64,000 nucleotides of DNA from Streptomyces rugosispiralis (lineage in GTDB: Bacteria; Actinomycetota; Actinomycetes; Streptomycetales; Streptomycetaceae): NCBI RefSeq assembly GCF_024505145.1, contig NZ_JANIAA010000023.1, positions 62,001 through 126,000 on the forward strand, written 5' to 3'. The notes beneath the pieces were generated by a model that made no database searches, had not been told where the DNA came from, and was given only the letters and a program-made list of their open reading frames with translations. A program made the position numbers and the translations under genes. Shown in pieces: positions 63,916-64,000 of the stretch. Numbering within the stretch: the stretch's first letter is position 1; every line of letters starts with the position of its first letter.

Positions 63916-64000
63916 GTGAGTACTACTGCCGCCTCCACCAGCCATCACCTCTCGCCCGCCTTTCCCGGCCGGGCGCCTTGGGGTACCGCGAGCAAGCTGC
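63916..64000 (+). CDS. Start of a probable DEAD/DEAH-box helicase (cut by right edge)
   Basis: GTG 63916 with GGAG just upstream opens a frame MSTTAASTSHHLSPAFPGRAPWGTASKL that runs off the window. I recognise this N-terminus from a conserved Streptomyces DEAD/DEAH-box helicase, but no helicase motif is inside the window, so the call rests on memory. Confidence 0.45.
   Translation, partial: MSTTAASTSHHLSPAFPGRAPWGTASKL

Overview
The window is very GC-rich chromosomal DNA with strong G/C third-position bias. It carries GTG and TTG starts, many leaderless starts and typical Streptomyces gene families. Gene content and order (FHA protein, two Ser/Thr kinases, prfB, ftsEX, S41 protease, smpB-ssrA; then narK, nnaR, ECF sigma/anti-sigma, helicase, csp, malic enzyme, hup, murA) match, from memory, the conserved core of Streptomyces around S. 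coelicolor SCO2940-SCO2975. The organism is therefore almost certainly a Streptomyces. Assignments by synteny are recall-based and flagged as such.

Layout. (1) 1-12 kb is conserved core: an FHA protein cut by the left edge, kinases PkaA and PkaB, release factor 2, a sortase-type LAETG surface protein, the FtsE/FtsX division pair, a secreted PDZ/S41 protease, and SmpB with tmRNA. (2) 12-16.6 kb is accessory: a RibD/DHFR-fold protein, a probably 5'-truncated GNAT, a divergent oxidoreductase/TetR pair with a clear operator, and an IS1341-type tnpB element with hairpin ends. (3) 16.6-22.1 kb is a sugar operon (binding protein, two permeases, YicI-like alpha-xylosidase) behind a promoter overlapped by a LacI-type palindrome. 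(4) 22.1-26 kb holds two LysR regulators, an epoxide-hydrolase-like protein and a small DUF6247/RelE-like pair whose toxin is frameshifted.

(5) 26-40 kb returns to core: NarK and the NnaR-type nitrate regulator, each preceded by a GlnR-box match, then CGNR protein, ECF sigma/anti-sigma, HelD-like helicase, cold shock protein, malic enzyme, HU and MurA (with a 71-bp copy of its 3' end downstream), YqgE, DUF3039 and a conserved unknown. (6) 40-45 kb is a second sugar ABC operon ending in a GH20 hexosaminidase, with a DasR-like site and another inverted repeat at its promoter. (7) 45.4-51 kb is a three-gene, translationally coupled molybdo-flavo-iron-sulfur oxidoreductase. Its 2Fe-2S subunit has a disordered N-terminal extension of about 570 residues, and its Mo subunit lacks the canonical catalytic Glu.

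(8) 52.2-57.1 kb is the most interesting accessory block: a stand-alone C-A-T-TE NRPS followed on the same strand by a YqcI/YcgG (GntA-type) heme N-oxygenase, next to a tRNA-Cys gene. (9) 57.7-64 kb contains an alpha/beta hydrolase with Asp at the nucleophile position, a LysR/cysteine-dioxygenase/YeiH sulfur module, an MFS exporter, an RHH-Doc toxin-antitoxin pair under a palindromic operator, and the first codons of a probable DEAD/DEAH helicase at the right edge.
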